This document shows positions 10,701 to 16,352 of a stretch of 25,000 bases of DNA, piece by piece. Every line of letters starts with the position of its first letter. Within the stretch, counting starts at the first letter, position 1. The notes beneath the pieces are model-generated. The model worked only from the letters and a program-made list of their open reading frames with translations. It was not told the origin of the DNA and ran no database searches. The position numbers and the translations under genes are program-made. Source of the DNA: Prorocentrum cordatum. Its lineage: Eukaryota > Sar > Dinophyceae > Prorocentrales > Prorocentraceae. The DNA lies in assembly GCA_963575745.1 (NCBI GenBank), contig CAUYUJ010020281.1:1106369-1131368 (forward strand), written 5' to 3'.

Positions 10701-11390
10701 GAGGAGGAGAAGGAGGAGGAGGAGGAGGGGAACCCCCTCCCCGTCCAACGTATGGCGGTGGTGGTGGAAAGCAGGCCCACCACCCTCCCCCGCCCTCCTC
10801 CCCGACGTGTACTAGCGCGGGGGGGGGGGGCGGGGGGCGGCGGCGGCGCCGCCACGGGTCAATGGGGAAAGGGCGGGCGCCCGACGCGGACTCCCCGAGC
10901 GGAGGTGGAACGGCGCCAACAACAGAAAACACATCCGCCGCCCTGGGGCAGTCGTCCTAGGTCGGGCGTGTCCCCCTGCAAGCGGATTTGGGGCAGATAA
11001 AAGAAACAGTCAAACATAATTATCAAAACATGCCCCCAAATACTAAAAAAACGTCCCCAGGCTATTATTTTGACTATTTCGGAAGATTCCTCCAATAGAG
11101 GGACAGGCCCGATTTAGGAATCGTCCCCGACGGCTGGAACAACTACCTTAGAACATCCTTCGCCGGCCAAGACCCAAGAGCGGTGCGCGGAGCTCTGAAA
11201 GCGCATGGCTGCATCGTCCCCTGCGGCCCGAGAACCCGAACAAGGGCGGGCGGTGGACGCGAAGCGCCTCGAGCTCCTCGATCCGCCGCGCGAAGCGGAT
11301 GGGCAGCTGCTGCCGCAGCCACTCCGCCAGCCAGATCCTGTTGTGCAGCTCCGGGGTGGTGGCCTCCAGCAGGTGCGCCAGCGACAGCGC
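155..11390 (-). CDS. BCKDK/PDK-family mitochondrial protein kinase, split gene (span of supported exons)
   Basis: The family phosphorylates the E1 subunit of branched-chain 2-oxoacid dehydrogenase (BCKDK) or pyruvate dehydrogenase (PDK) in the mitochondrial matrix and so inactivates it. Seven minus-strand exons give the domains in correct order: the N-terminal helical domain (QQLPIRFARRIEEL, then LPHVVVSIPQVK, then DEAQF, VAEGYREAR and FLDTHFTSRI), the GHKL ATPase N box (ELLKNAFRATVERH), the G1 box (KISDRGGG), the G2 box (GYGFGLPLTR) and a final GHGADLYL block. The DEAQF, AEG.RE and DGFVGVV segments look closer to BCKDK than to PDK as I know the families. Joined length is about 430 residues, or about 450 with the candidate exon at 16352, against roughly 410 usual. 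Introns of 159, 596, 1925, 2351 and 3502 bp are inferred. Family identity is solid; exact substrate and some borders are not. Confidence 0.85.
431..624. repeat. Repeat family E, copy 1 (MITE-like)
   Basis: This copy begins CCCAGACATG and ends CATGTCTGGG, giving perfect 10-bp terminal inverted repeats. It contains repeated TCAGGAC / GTCCTGA motifs. It is closely similar to the reverse complement of 916-1107. In kinase-gene orientation its end lies about 25 bp before the last exon. Confidence 0.75.
625..915. other. Kinase intron, spacer between inverted copies of repeat E
   Basis: GC-rich spacer with a short two-copy direct repeat of about 50 bp (CTCCCCTTACCTCCCTCTGC at about 835 and again at about 877). 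I see no coding signal. Confidence 0.4.
916..1107. repeat. Repeat family E, copy 2 (inverted relative to copy 1)
   Basis: It starts CCCAGACATGCGACGTCCTG, the reverse complement of the end of copy 1, and continues collinearly with that copy to CGCGTCTGGG. The two copies could pair into a long stem with a loop of about 290 bp. Confidence 0.75.
1314..1485. repeat. Element L, single-copy inverted-repeat element
   Basis: The left arm at 1321-1356 (GTTGCTAGACGTGCCCCTGG onward) matches the reverse complement of 1443-1478 with about four mismatches over 36 bp. Similarity extends outward to TCGGG on both sides. It has a MITE-like architecture and lies in the last kinase intron. The intron sequence around it (1108-1313) shows nothing else recognisable. 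Confidence 0.65.
1562..1766. repeat. Repeat family F, copy 1 (MITE-like, carries a trinucleotide microsatellite)
   Basis: The left end reads GATGGGATGATG, then CCACCACC and ATAAGTTGGAGGG. The right end reads CCCTCCAACTTATGG, GGTGGTGATGG, AACAGGCCCATC, which is its inverted repeat of about 45 bp. Between them lies an imperfect TCC/TCG/TTC array of about 110 bp. A second copy with the same ends is at 10593-10782. Confidence 0.7.
1815..1982 (-). CDS. BCKDK/PDK-like kinase, G2-box exon
   Basis: The frame reads SGLREASMFAEESCSWD, an Ala/Pro-rich loop, then AELAGYGFGLPLTRMHAQYFG. This is the ATP-lid region and the G2 box (G-x-G-x-G-L) of the GHKL kinase fold, followed by the conserved Y-F-G. The acceptor AG at 1984-1983 is followed by GAG. 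The first G completes an AGG codon begun in the 5624-5485 exon, so phases agree. The donor side is unresolved: homology ends at TTC-GG (1815), with no GT there. The upstream exon border shows the same CAGGAG sequence as this acceptor. Confidence 0.8.
2071..2150. repeat. Repeat family A, copy 1 (one end only)
   Basis: It starts GGCCGGGCGTGTCCTCCTAC and is followed by the A/T-rich body typical of family A (AATACCC, ATTCAAAAAT). The opposite end with AGGGACAGGCCCGAC is missing. It lies about 90 bp upstream of the G2-box exon acceptor. Confidence 0.65.
2151..2542. other. Kinase intron filler, no gene seen
   Basis: Mixed sequence with long G and C homopolymer runs (about 2324, 2391, 2465 and 2514). 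I see no coding, RNA or repeat signal beyond these runs. Confidence 0.4.
2543..2702. repeat. Repeat family A, copy 2
   Basis: Complete copy: left end AGGTCGGGCCTGTCCCCCTA and right end AGAGGGACAGGCCCGACTTG, in inverted orientation, around an A/T-rich core of about 100 bp that differs from the GC-rich surroundings. The architecture is that of a MITE (short, terminal inverted repeats, no ORF). Confidence 0.8.
2703..3440. repeat. Degenerate minisatellite, GGCCCMARR/CTCCAAGACG type
   Basis: About 740 bp of diverged short repeats built on GACGGCCCCAAGGGCTC-like words. It keeps long open frames on both strands (Arg/Pro/Lys-rich on plus; Gly/Trp/Leu/Ser-rich on minus). The periodicity of the words explains the open frames, so I do not call a gene. 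It lies inside the 3.5-kb kinase intron. Confidence 0.6.
3619..3703. repeat. (CTC)n-(GAG)n palindrome
   Basis: About 13 CTC units run directly into CTTCGAG and then about 13 GAG units. The two arrays are reverse complements, so the tract is a near-perfect hairpin with arms of about 40 bp and almost no loop. Confidence 0.85.
3832..3882. repeat. (CTC)n microsatellite
   Basis: Uninterrupted trinucleotide array of about 50 bp on the plus strand. Confidence 0.85.
3890..5484. other. Kinase intron remainder
   Basis: No exon recognised. Visible structure: GATGTCTGGGTATA at 4186-4199 resembles one end of repeat E. At about 4415-4505 there are two similar CGAGG-TCTTTGAGGCCC segments in tandem. At 4549-4592 an inverted pair ATTCACC...GGTGAAT encloses repeated CCGATGG words. 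From about 5000 to 5460 the sequence becomes less GC-rich without a clear feature. Confidence 0.4.
5485..5624 (-). CDS. BCKDK/PDK-like kinase, G1-box exon
   Basis: The frame reads AGVPPVVVELQQADGHVIIK then ISDRGGGLSKRVQREAWQYG and WTTVRPR. DRGGG is the GHKL G1 box, preceded by two beta strands as in the family. The acceptor is placed at AG 5626-5625 followed by GCG, phase 0, directly continuing LERGVQ of the 7669-7550 exon. The donor is placed after CCCAG at 5485, with the intron starting GAGCGG. This GA donor is non-canonical but restores phase with the next exon (AG + G). A GT at 5496-5495 is the only nearby canonical alternative and does not fit the phase. Confidence 0.8.
7285..7302. repeat. 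18-bp perfect palindrome, first copy
   Basis: CCGCGGAGGCCTCCGCGG is its own reverse complement and recurs exactly at 7482-7499. Confidence 0.85.
7482..7499. repeat. 18-bp perfect palindrome, second copy
   Basis: Identical to 7285-7302. Both copies sit in GGCCTCC-rich intron sequence just downstream, in gene orientation, of the N-box exon. Confidence 0.85.
7550..7669 (-). CDS. BCKDK/PDK-like kinase, N-box exon
   Basis: The frame reads QAQQDVVLDYIPRHVKYMVR then ELLKNAFRATVERHLERGVQ. E-L-x-K-N-x-x-R-A-T is the family N box, which binds Mg-ATP. The preceding D-Y-I-P matches the F-x-Y-I-P type lead-in. The acceptor AG at 7671-7670 follows a pyrimidine-rich TGCTCCCTGTTGCTCC and gives phase 0 after the 8627-8266 exon; an AG nine bases further in (CAGCAG) would also keep frame. 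The donor is placed after CAG at 7550, with the intron starting GCGGGC (a GC donor). The same nine bases AGGCGGGCG occur at the next exon's acceptor. Confidence 0.8.
7670..8265. other. Kinase intron, 596 bp, GT-AG
   Basis: Bounded by GAG|GTACGA and CTCCAG|CAA on the minus strand. No repeat element or coding signal seen inside. Confidence 0.6.
8266..8627 (-). CDS. BCKDK/PDK-like kinase, main N-terminal-domain exon
   Basis: Longest kinase exon, 362 nt. It encodes EDEAQFQQVIQAELQKHHSG, then LVAEGYREARRLYPSIRLDG, FLDTHFTSRIATRIL and DGFVGVV, and ends QDQIAQTME. These are helices of the four-helix regulatory domain of BCKDK/PDK; F-L-D-x-x-x-x-S-R-I is the best conserved part. The acceptor GGACAG at 8628 and the donor GAG|GTACGA at 8266 are canonical. 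The phase (2 nt completing GAG) exactly matches the exon at 8916-8787 across a 159-bp intron. The reading frame continues open into the downstream intron, which is not coding by homology. Confidence 0.88.
8787..8916 (-). CDS. BCKDK/PDK-like kinase, exon with LPHVVVSIP segment
   Basis: The frame reads GLADLVRLPHVVVSIPQVK then AVLGAYLQTFEAMASHAG. It aligns without gaps to the family segment between the L-P-V-R-I-A-x-R helix and the D-E-A helix (L-P, then N-P-x-x-x-x-V, then Y-x-x-x-F). The acceptor GTAG|GGG at 8917 is preceded by a C-rich tract. The donor CTCG|GTGAGG at 8787 is canonical. A repeat A copy lies 70 bp upstream. Confidence 0.85.
8986..9158. repeat. Repeat family A, copy 3
   Basis: The left end TTAGGTCGGGCGTGTCCTCC and right end GTAGAGGGACGGGCCCGACT are inverted around an A/T-rich core containing GTCCCCAGACAATG, a motif shared with copies 7 and 10. 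It lies 70 bp upstream of a kinase splice acceptor. Confidence 0.8.
9201..9396. repeat. Repeat family B, copy 1
   Basis: About 195 bp, A/T-rich. It starts GGTTGTGGATGCCATGACAA, ends near CGACTTCCACAACC (terminal inverted repeats GGTTGTGGA) and contains CATCTGGAAATTATTNGGCA and several ACATGT words. A second copy interrupts repeat A at 20022-20214. Confidence 0.75.
9540..9960. other. Compositional island with an open minus-strand frame, unidentified
   Basis: This stretch is clearly less GC-rich and lacks the simple repeats of its surroundings. A minus-strand frame stays open from about 10109 to 9567 (about 180 codons) with ordinary amino-acid composition, for example EEPFLVGSG-like and FLDCYTVCLRWSLVLLW segments. 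I do not recognise a family. It could be an inserted piece of organellar or foreign DNA, or an old mobile element. It lies in a kinase intron. Confidence 0.3.
9961..10592. other. Kinase intron filler
   Basis: GC-rich, no coding signal. Repeated GGAACG-type words at about 10160-10220 (TTGGAACGATCTGAGAGTGT, CCGGAACGCTCTGGAACGCT) look like a short degenerate tandem. Confidence 0.4.
10593..10782. repeat. Repeat family F, copy 2 (MITE-like with microsatellite)
   Basis: The left end is GATGGGCCTGCTTCCCAC...CCACCACCACAAGATGGAAGG. The right end is CCGTCCAACGTATGGCGG...GGAAAGCAGGCCCACC. Between them is a (GGA)n array of about 95 bp. The ends match copy 1 at 1562-1766, but the array is on the opposite strand relative to them. 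Confidence 0.7.
10958..11117. repeat. Repeat family A, copy 4
   Basis: Complete copy: AGGTCGGGCGTGTCCCCCTG to AGAGGGACAGGCCCGATTTA. The core carries AACGTCCCCAGGCTATTATT, a motif common to the family. It is in the kinase intron, about 150 bp after the 11390-11268 exon. Confidence 0.8.
11268..11390 (-). CDS. BCKDK/PDK-like kinase, first well-supported exon
   Basis: The frame reads ALSLAHLLEATTPELHNRIW then LAEWLRQQLPIRFARRIEEL. The L-P-I-R-F-A-R-R-I core is the family's L-P-V-R-x-A-x-R motif in the first helices. The start is bounded by an in-frame TAG upstream; the acceptor chosen is TTGCAG|GCG at 11391, with GCGAG|CAT as an alternative nine bases upstream. The donor is uncertain: GAG|GCGCTT (GC donor, ends 11268) gives better family spacing, while CGC|GTCCAC (GT donor, ends 11259) adds three residues. 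Both are phase 0, matching the 8916 exon. Confidence 0.75.
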
Positions 11391-12290
11391 CTGCAAGGCA
11401 TGCTCGCGCCGTTTCCGCCGCCGGCGCTATCGCCGCCGAAGCCGATGCCACCGCCGCCGCCAGCGTCATCGTCGTCGTCCTCGTCCCATCTCCCCCCCGC
11501 TCCTCCTCCTCCTCGTTCCTCGTTGTCGTGATGTGTTCCATCCACCTCCTCTGACCATGCTCGTTTTTTCCTCGTCTTCCTTTGCAATCGCACATCCTGA
11601 ATACTACTCTCCTCTCTCCCGTGACCCCGTCCGGAAAATAGCCGGCCCTCTCCGCGCACTGTATCTTGCACCGTAGATTTCAAACGTTTGCTTATCATCT
11701 TGTTTGTCTGCATCTGATCGTTTCCGTTGTTTCCAGATGGCGTTCCCGCTGCAGCGTGTGCCTCATGTTTGGGTCGGCGCTGTGCTCCCGTCGTTCCGGA
11801 TGGCGCTCTCGCCGCGGCGCGGGCCACGCCTCTGGATCCGAATCCTTCTTTCTCGTTGTCGTCCCCCTCCTCTGGCCTCCTCCGCCTCTCCCTGGTCATC
11901 CTGCTCCTCCCGCTCCGTCCACTTTGGCTGCTAATGCTGCTGCTGCTGCTGCTGCTGCTGCTTGCTCGCGCCGTCGCCTCCCGAGTGGGACGGCAAAGCC
12001 GGAAAGGCATGTCGGTTCACGTCACTTCACGCAAAGAGTTGGCAGACTGGCGATCGCTTCTCTGAAGCCCATTCCCATCGGGGCCGCGTGAAATTCCGAG
12101 CCCGCCGATGCTTGACAAACTGGGCGACTGATGTGGCCGCTGGCTCTTCACAGCAGGCGGACAGGCGATCCGACCCATGGGGGCAGGCAGGAGGGGGAAA
12201 TGAGAGGCAGAGAAGCGAGCCGAGCCAGCGAACCAGCACGGCAGCATGCAAGAGCGGAGGAGACAAGAGCCCACACCACGAGGGAAACGC
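11391..12290. other. Region upstream of first supported kinase exon
   Basis: Presumably kinase intron. It holds a (CTG)9-type array at about 11935-11962 and two similar segments of about 65 bp in tandem at about 11736-11830 (each with GGATGGCG-type sequence and a GCRGCG word). I see no exon, although long frames exist because of the triplet repeats. Confidence 0.4.
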
Positions 12291-12368
12291 CTGCAGAAAA
12301 TGCGGCAAAAGATGTTCAGGCAAATCCCAGGAATTTGCCTGAGCATTTTGTTTCCGAATTTTCTGCAG
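12291..12368. repeat. Long fold-back hairpin after the LINE fragment
   Basis: The left arm CTGCAGAAAATGCGGCAAAA continues to TCAGGCAAAT. The right arm runs from ATTTGCCTGA to CGAATTTTCTGCAG. Stem of about 35 bp with a few mismatches and a loop of about 8 nt. In the minus-strand sense it begins 44 bp after the stop of the reverse-transcriptase remnant, a position where LINE 3'-end stem-loops are expected. Confidence 0.75.
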
Positions 12369-12411
12369 CCAGCGCCGCAAGCAGCGCAAGCAGCAGGCAA
12401 CAACCCATGGG

Positions 12412-13083
12412 TCAAAACAAAAACTGGAGGGCAGCGGATCCCCAGGCCCACGTTTGGGTGGGGCCTGGCACCACTGCGCGCGCGATTGCATGTCTGAGCT
12501 GTTGGACAACGATGGCAGACACGCGAGCACCAGGAATCAGAAGGCGCCAGCGCCAGCCACAGCTGCCGGGCGGCACGCTCCTGTCCCAAGTTGGATTCGG
12601 ACGGACAGCGCTTGCCAAAGAGCTGCTGGGCTCACTCCGGCCCGGTGCGCGAGCGACCGCACGACCCTCTGGGCTGCCTCGCCCGGGGCGCCCTCCCGCC
12701 TCGATGGCGACGGGCGTGATCTGGAGGCCTGCGTACCGAGTCAGCTTGCCCCTCTCAGCAGAGGCAGCAGCCACGCCCTCTCTGCCAGCAGCCGCGCGAC
12801 AACGAGCAAGGTCGTCGCTGCCAGCGTGCACGATGGCAGTGTCGATGGCGACGACCCGGCCGCTCTCATGCCACAGAACGTCGAGGATGTCGGCGCGGTC
12901 GTCCTCATCCCGGGGCCCCGCGCCAGCGACCTGCGCGACCGCTGCGCCCGCGCCGCCGGCCGCGCGACGGAGGCTGTCTATGCGCTGCTCTTTCAGAGCG
13001 TGTGGGTCGATGTGCTTCTTGACCCACTGTAGCAGAAAATCTCGCACGTCGTTGTGGGCTCGAACAATGCCGCCGCTGCTGCT
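12412..13083 (-). pseudogene. LINE-type reverse-transcriptase ORF, 3' fragment with restriction-like endonuclease domain
   Basis: An open frame of about 220 codons reads GGIVRAHNDVRDFLLQWVKK, then DRADILDVLWHESGRVVAID, TAIVHAGSDDLARCRAAA and GKLTRYAGLQITPVAIEAGG. This matches the layout of the C-terminal PD-(D/E)xK domain in many algal and protist non-LTR elements: an H/R-rich lead-in, R-A-D-I, a strand ending in V-A-I-D-x-x-x-V, a later K-x-x-x-Y, then I-x-P-V-A-x-E-x-x-G. No reverse-transcriptase core lies upstream; the frame is closed by a TGA at about 13117 inside a triplet-repeat tract. It is therefore a 5'-truncated copy, sitting in or upstream of the kinase gene on the same strand. Recognition is from motif pattern only. 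Confidence 0.6.
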
Positions 13084-13093
13084 GCTGCTGCTG
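13066..13093. repeat. (GCT)n microsatellite
   Basis: Short CTG/GCT array at the 5' edge of the LINE fragment; it reads as poly-Ser in that frame. Confidence 0.7.
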
Positions 13094-13309
13094 GTCGTCC
13101 TCGTCCTTCTCCTTCCTCATTCTCCTCCTGCTCCGCCTGCTCATCCTCCCGCTCATCTGCCACCTCGTCCTCCAATGCACGCAACTACTTTTTCGGATTG
13201 CGCATAAAACGGTGGGGTCCTCTTTGAACTTCCAGGCTCACGTGTCGGCGGATAGAGAAAGCACAGCGCAGTGGGTAGAATGTCAGATATGGAGCGGGCG
13301 CCCCTAGCT

Positions 13310-14120
13310 TTTTCCTTCTCCCCATCTCCATTCCGCCACCCCTCGCTCACTCCTCCCCCTCTCCCCACCTCATCCGCCTCCTCCTCCTCCTCGTCCTCCT
13401 CCTCCCCCTCCTCCTCCTCCTCCTCCTTCTCCGTATACCATGTGTACGCATAATCTCTCCTCATCCGCATTAACAATTTCGTCTCTCTCGCCACCTTTCC
13501 CTGCTCCTCCCCCTCCCCTCCTCCTCCCCCTCCCCCTGCCCTCCTCCTCCCGCTCCCCCTCCCCTTCCTCCGCATCTTCCTCTTTCTCCTCATTCTCCCC
13601 CTGCTCCGTGGAAGGAGGGGAGGACATGGAGAAGGCGCGCGGTGGGGCACAGGGGGAAAAAGGGACAGCGCGGGAGGAAGAAAAATTAACCTCGGCATCG
13701 TCGTCCTTCTCCTCCTTCCTCTCGCACTTCTCCACCTCCTCCTCCTCCTCCTCCTCCTCCTCCTCCTCCTCCCCATTGCTTCTCCTCCTCCTTCTTGAGA
13801 CGGTAGGTGATGTGGTCGTCACGGGCGTCTCCAAAGGAGACCCCGCGTAGCTCTGCGCGGTCTGCGCCGGGACGCGGGGATGCATTGGCGGTCAGCCAAG
13901 GCACACTACTCTGCTTCGCCCTGCCACTCCGCTCCCCCATTCCGTCCTCCTCCTCTGCCTCCTCCGCCTCCTCCTCCTCCTCTTCCTCCTCCTCCTCTCT
14001 CTCATCCTCCTTTTTCCTCTTGGCTCCTCACCAAGTTCCTCCTTCTTCCCCTCCCCTTTCCTCTTCCTCCTCCTTGCCGTCCATTCTCCCTCCCCGTCCC
14101 ATTTCCTTGCCCTCTTTCCC
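13310..14120. repeat. Pyrimidine-rich low-complexity block (TCC/CCT arrays)
   Basis: About 800 bp dominated by CTC/TCC triplet arrays on the plus strand (clearest at 13375-13432, 13496-13570, 13735-13775 and 13946-14015) with short unique spacers. The long frames here on both strands are low-complexity artefacts. Confidence 0.7.
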
Positions 14121-14275
14121 CGCCCCATCTTTCTCCCTAACGCACGTAACTCCTCCGCACAATCTTCCTCGTCCCCCGCCCGCTTCAATCCTCCTCCCCG
14201 CCCATCTCTGCTTGCATGGGGCGCCAACATCTTGCGACCACTTTCCAAAGCCTGGCTTCTCATCCCCAAATGGCG

Positions 14276-14547
14276 AAGAGGGAGAGAGAGAGAGAGAGAG
14301 AGAGAGCGACCGAGAGAGAGAGAGAGAGAGAGAGCAGAAGACACGCACAAACACACACACACACACTACATGTAACTCATAGAGCACGAACAAGCGAGAG
14401 GGGCAGGGGGAGAGAGAGACAGAGAGAGGGAGAGAGGCACAGAGAATAGAGACACACACACACACACTTACTCCCTCTCTCTCTGTCTCTCTCTCTCTCT
14501 CTCTCTTTTTTTTTTTCTCTCTCTCTCTCTCTCTCGCTCTCACACAG
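14276..14547. repeat. Compound dinucleotide microsatellite (GA)n-(CA)n-...-(AC)n-(CT)n
   Basis: (GA)n at 14279-14335, (CA)n at 14347-14366, mixed GAGA/CAGA to 14450, (AC)n at 14452-14467 and (CT)n to 14546. The GA and CT tracts are reverse complements and could pair. Confidence 0.8.
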
Positions 14548-14742
14548 AAGCGAGCGAAGAAACACACGGACCGTGCAGGGGGCCCGAAAGGACACGCCGA
14601 GGCCCCCCCGGGAGGGGGCGCATCAGGCGAGAGAGCGGGCGGCCCTCGCCGCGAACACCCAGGAAGCGGCCGACGTGCGGCACAACAACCACAGTGCCAT
14701 CCATGGCCGTGGCCACGCCGCCAGTGCAAAGGAGCCCCAGGA

Positions 14743-14844
14743 CACACACACAATCACACACACTCACACACAATCACACACAATCACACACAATCACACA
14801 CAATCACACACAATCACACACAATCACACACAATCACACACACG

Positions 14845-14887
<43 letters not shown>

Positions 14888-14900
14888 ATATATATATATA
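14743..14900. repeat. 10-bp minisatellite CAATCACACA followed by (CA)n and (TA)n
   Basis: About ten near-identical CAATCACACA units to 14840, then CACA repeats, then a TA array from 14855 to 14900. Array growth from a CA tract is the simplest explanation. Confidence 0.85.
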
Positions 14901-15012
14901 AGTACACACAGATTCCAGGATTCCCGATATTTTCCCATTCCTGGGTTTTCGTCTTCCCCCCCCCACTCCCCACAGTTTCGCATCTCTTCATGGGAGTCGA
15001 GAATTAATCGTG
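14901..15012. repeat. Repeat family C, copy 1
   Basis: It shares CACACAGATTCC, CGATATTTTCCCAT, TGGGTTTTCGTCTTCCCCCC and a CATGGGAGTCGA/AATTAATCGTGTCTG tail with copies at 20633 and 22750. The left part is replaced here by the CA/TA arrays. Confidence 0.6.
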
Positions 15013-15130
15013 TCTGGGGCCGGGCAGGGTCCTCCGGCAGTCTTCGGCCCCCACCTGGACAGGCAGACGGGCAGAAGCCCTGCGCCAATGGCGCGTCGGC
15101 AAGACCTGCACTCATGCACTACCTGCACTG

Positions 15131-15287
15131 AAGTCGGGCCTGCCCCTCTACAGGGGAAGATCACACAAATAGTCCAACAACAGTCTTGGGACTATTTTGC
15201 AGTACCTTTTTAGGCATCTTTTGAATAGTTTTGAATATTTTCTATTTTTCTTCCAAAATCAGCCTGTAGGGGGACAGGCCCGACCTG
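15131..15287. repeat. Repeat family A, copy 5
   Basis: AAGTCGGGCCTGCCCCTCTA at the left and GTAGGGGGACAGGCCCGACC at the right, inverted, around an A/T-rich core with TTTGAATATTTTC. Confidence 0.75.
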
Positions 15288-15516
15288 AACCCACACATCT
15301 GTCTCAATCTACGTCTCCAAACGTGAGGATCCTGAACAAGATCTTGCAATCGGCCCGACTTGAAGAACGACAGATCAGGAACGAGGCGCCTTTCTCCCAG
15401 GCAAGTCTACGAAGTCCGAGGGAGCACCAAGGGGGCTCGCCGCCAAAAAGGTAGCGGCACGCATGCAAACCAGAGGAAACACACATGTTCCTTATTCAAG
15501 CCGGACCCTGTAGCTT

Positions 15517-15815
15517 TAGGCCGGGCAGGTCCTCCTGCAGGCGGCTGCTGGCAGAAGAGCCAGAAACGTAGTCAAACTTAGCACATCAAAGCTCGACACA
15601 TCGTCACCATACTATCATGATGATAGGAGGAGGTGGGCGTGAAGAGGAGAGGGTGTGCGAAGACTGCGCGGGGTGTCCAGAGAACGCAAGGACCCCACTC
15701 AGGATGTGAGGACAAATCGCACACACACACACAGAAAAGCACGATAAATCGTCACCATAGTTACTATTCTGAGCTATTTTTGAATTTGCCTCCATGAGAA
15801 GGATGTGCCCGATTA
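15517..15815. repeat. Repeat family A, copy 6 (long, diverged or interrupted)
   Basis: The left end AGGCCGGGCAGGTCCTCCTG and a diverged right end GAGAAGGATGTGCCCGATTA are about twice the usual distance apart. The extra sequence includes GATAAATCGTCACCATA, which is partly duplicated at about 15597 (ACATCGTCACCATACTA), suggesting an insertion flanked by a direct repeat. Confidence 0.5.
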
Positions 15816-15921
15816 AAAAATAAAACTAGCCCTTACTTCAACGTCTTGACTGTATCCGATTCTTCGTGGCGCCTGATCCGGGGGCTGATTTGATTGGGCG
15901 TCTAGAAGACCTCAGCGATGG

Positions 15922-16094
15922 GGTCGGAGCAGATGGGGTCGGAGGATCGCGCCGCATCGCCGATGCATCAGCGATGCAACGGAACGGCGACGTCGGCGAT
16001 GCATCGCCGCCGTCGGCGTCGAGAAGCTCCACGTCGAGCCGCATCGCTGATGCACTGAAGTGCTGCGCGGTCCTCCGACCCCATCTGCTCGGAC
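15922..16094. repeat. Element I, inverted-repeat element with GATGCATCG words
   Basis: The 24-bp arms at 15922-15945 and 16071-16094 (GTCGGAGCAGATGGGGTCGG...) are reverse complements with one mismatch. The interior is rich in GCATCGCCGATGCATC-type palindromes. Similar words occur at 21193-21275 and 21543-21590. Confidence 0.7.
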
Positions 16095-16157
16095 AGCCTC
16101 TGGGAGGCCCAGGGCGTCGGGAGGGAGGGAGAGAGGGGGGAGGGGAGGGAGGAGAGG

Positions 16158-16272
16158 AGGAGGGAAGGACGAGGAGGAGGAGGAGGAGGAGGGGGAGGAG
16201 GAGGAAGAGGAGGAGGAGGAGGAGGAGGAGGAGGAGGAGGAGGAGGGAGGAGGGGGGAGGGGGGAGGAGGGG
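16158..16272. repeat. (GGA)n microsatellite
   Basis: Trinucleotide array of about 110 bp with a few interruptions. It immediately follows, in minus-strand sense, the candidate presequence exon. Confidence 0.85.
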
Positions 16273-16286
16273 CCGCCACGCCCTGC

Positions 16287-16352
16287 CTCGACGTTCGCCC
16301 GGGCGGCGCCGCGGATGCGGGAGAAGCTGTGCGGCAGGCTGGCCAGCGCCAT
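16287..16352 (-). CDS. Candidate first exon: mitochondrial presequence of the kinase
   Basis: The minus-strand ATG at 16352-16350 lies in a strong initiation context (GCGGCCATGG) and opens MALASLPHSFSRIRGAARAN followed by VE. The peptide has four Arg, one His and no acidic residue before its last codon, with an alternation fitting an amphipathic mitochondrial targeting helix. An AG|GC donor after GAG at 16287 would be phase 0 and join to the 11390 exon, giving ...ANVE-ALSLAH. No homology supports this; the frame also continues upstream of the ATG, so it may be an internal exon of something else or chance. The implied intron is about 4.9 kb. Confidence 0.3.

Noticed and set aside
11114-12010. 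A 298-codon minus-strand frame rich in Ser, Arg, Gly and Asp.
   Set aside because: Triplet repeats keep it open. The genuine kinase exon at 11390-11268 lies within it in a different frame.
13153-14140. Poly-Glu, poly-Arg and poly-Ser frames on both strands as genes.
   Set aside because: They are translations of TCC/GGA microsatellites in six frames.
14743-14846. The CAATCACACA array as a telomeric or CRISPR-like repeat.
   Set aside because: The units are contiguous with no spacers and grade into CA and TA arrays, so it is an ordinary minisatellite.
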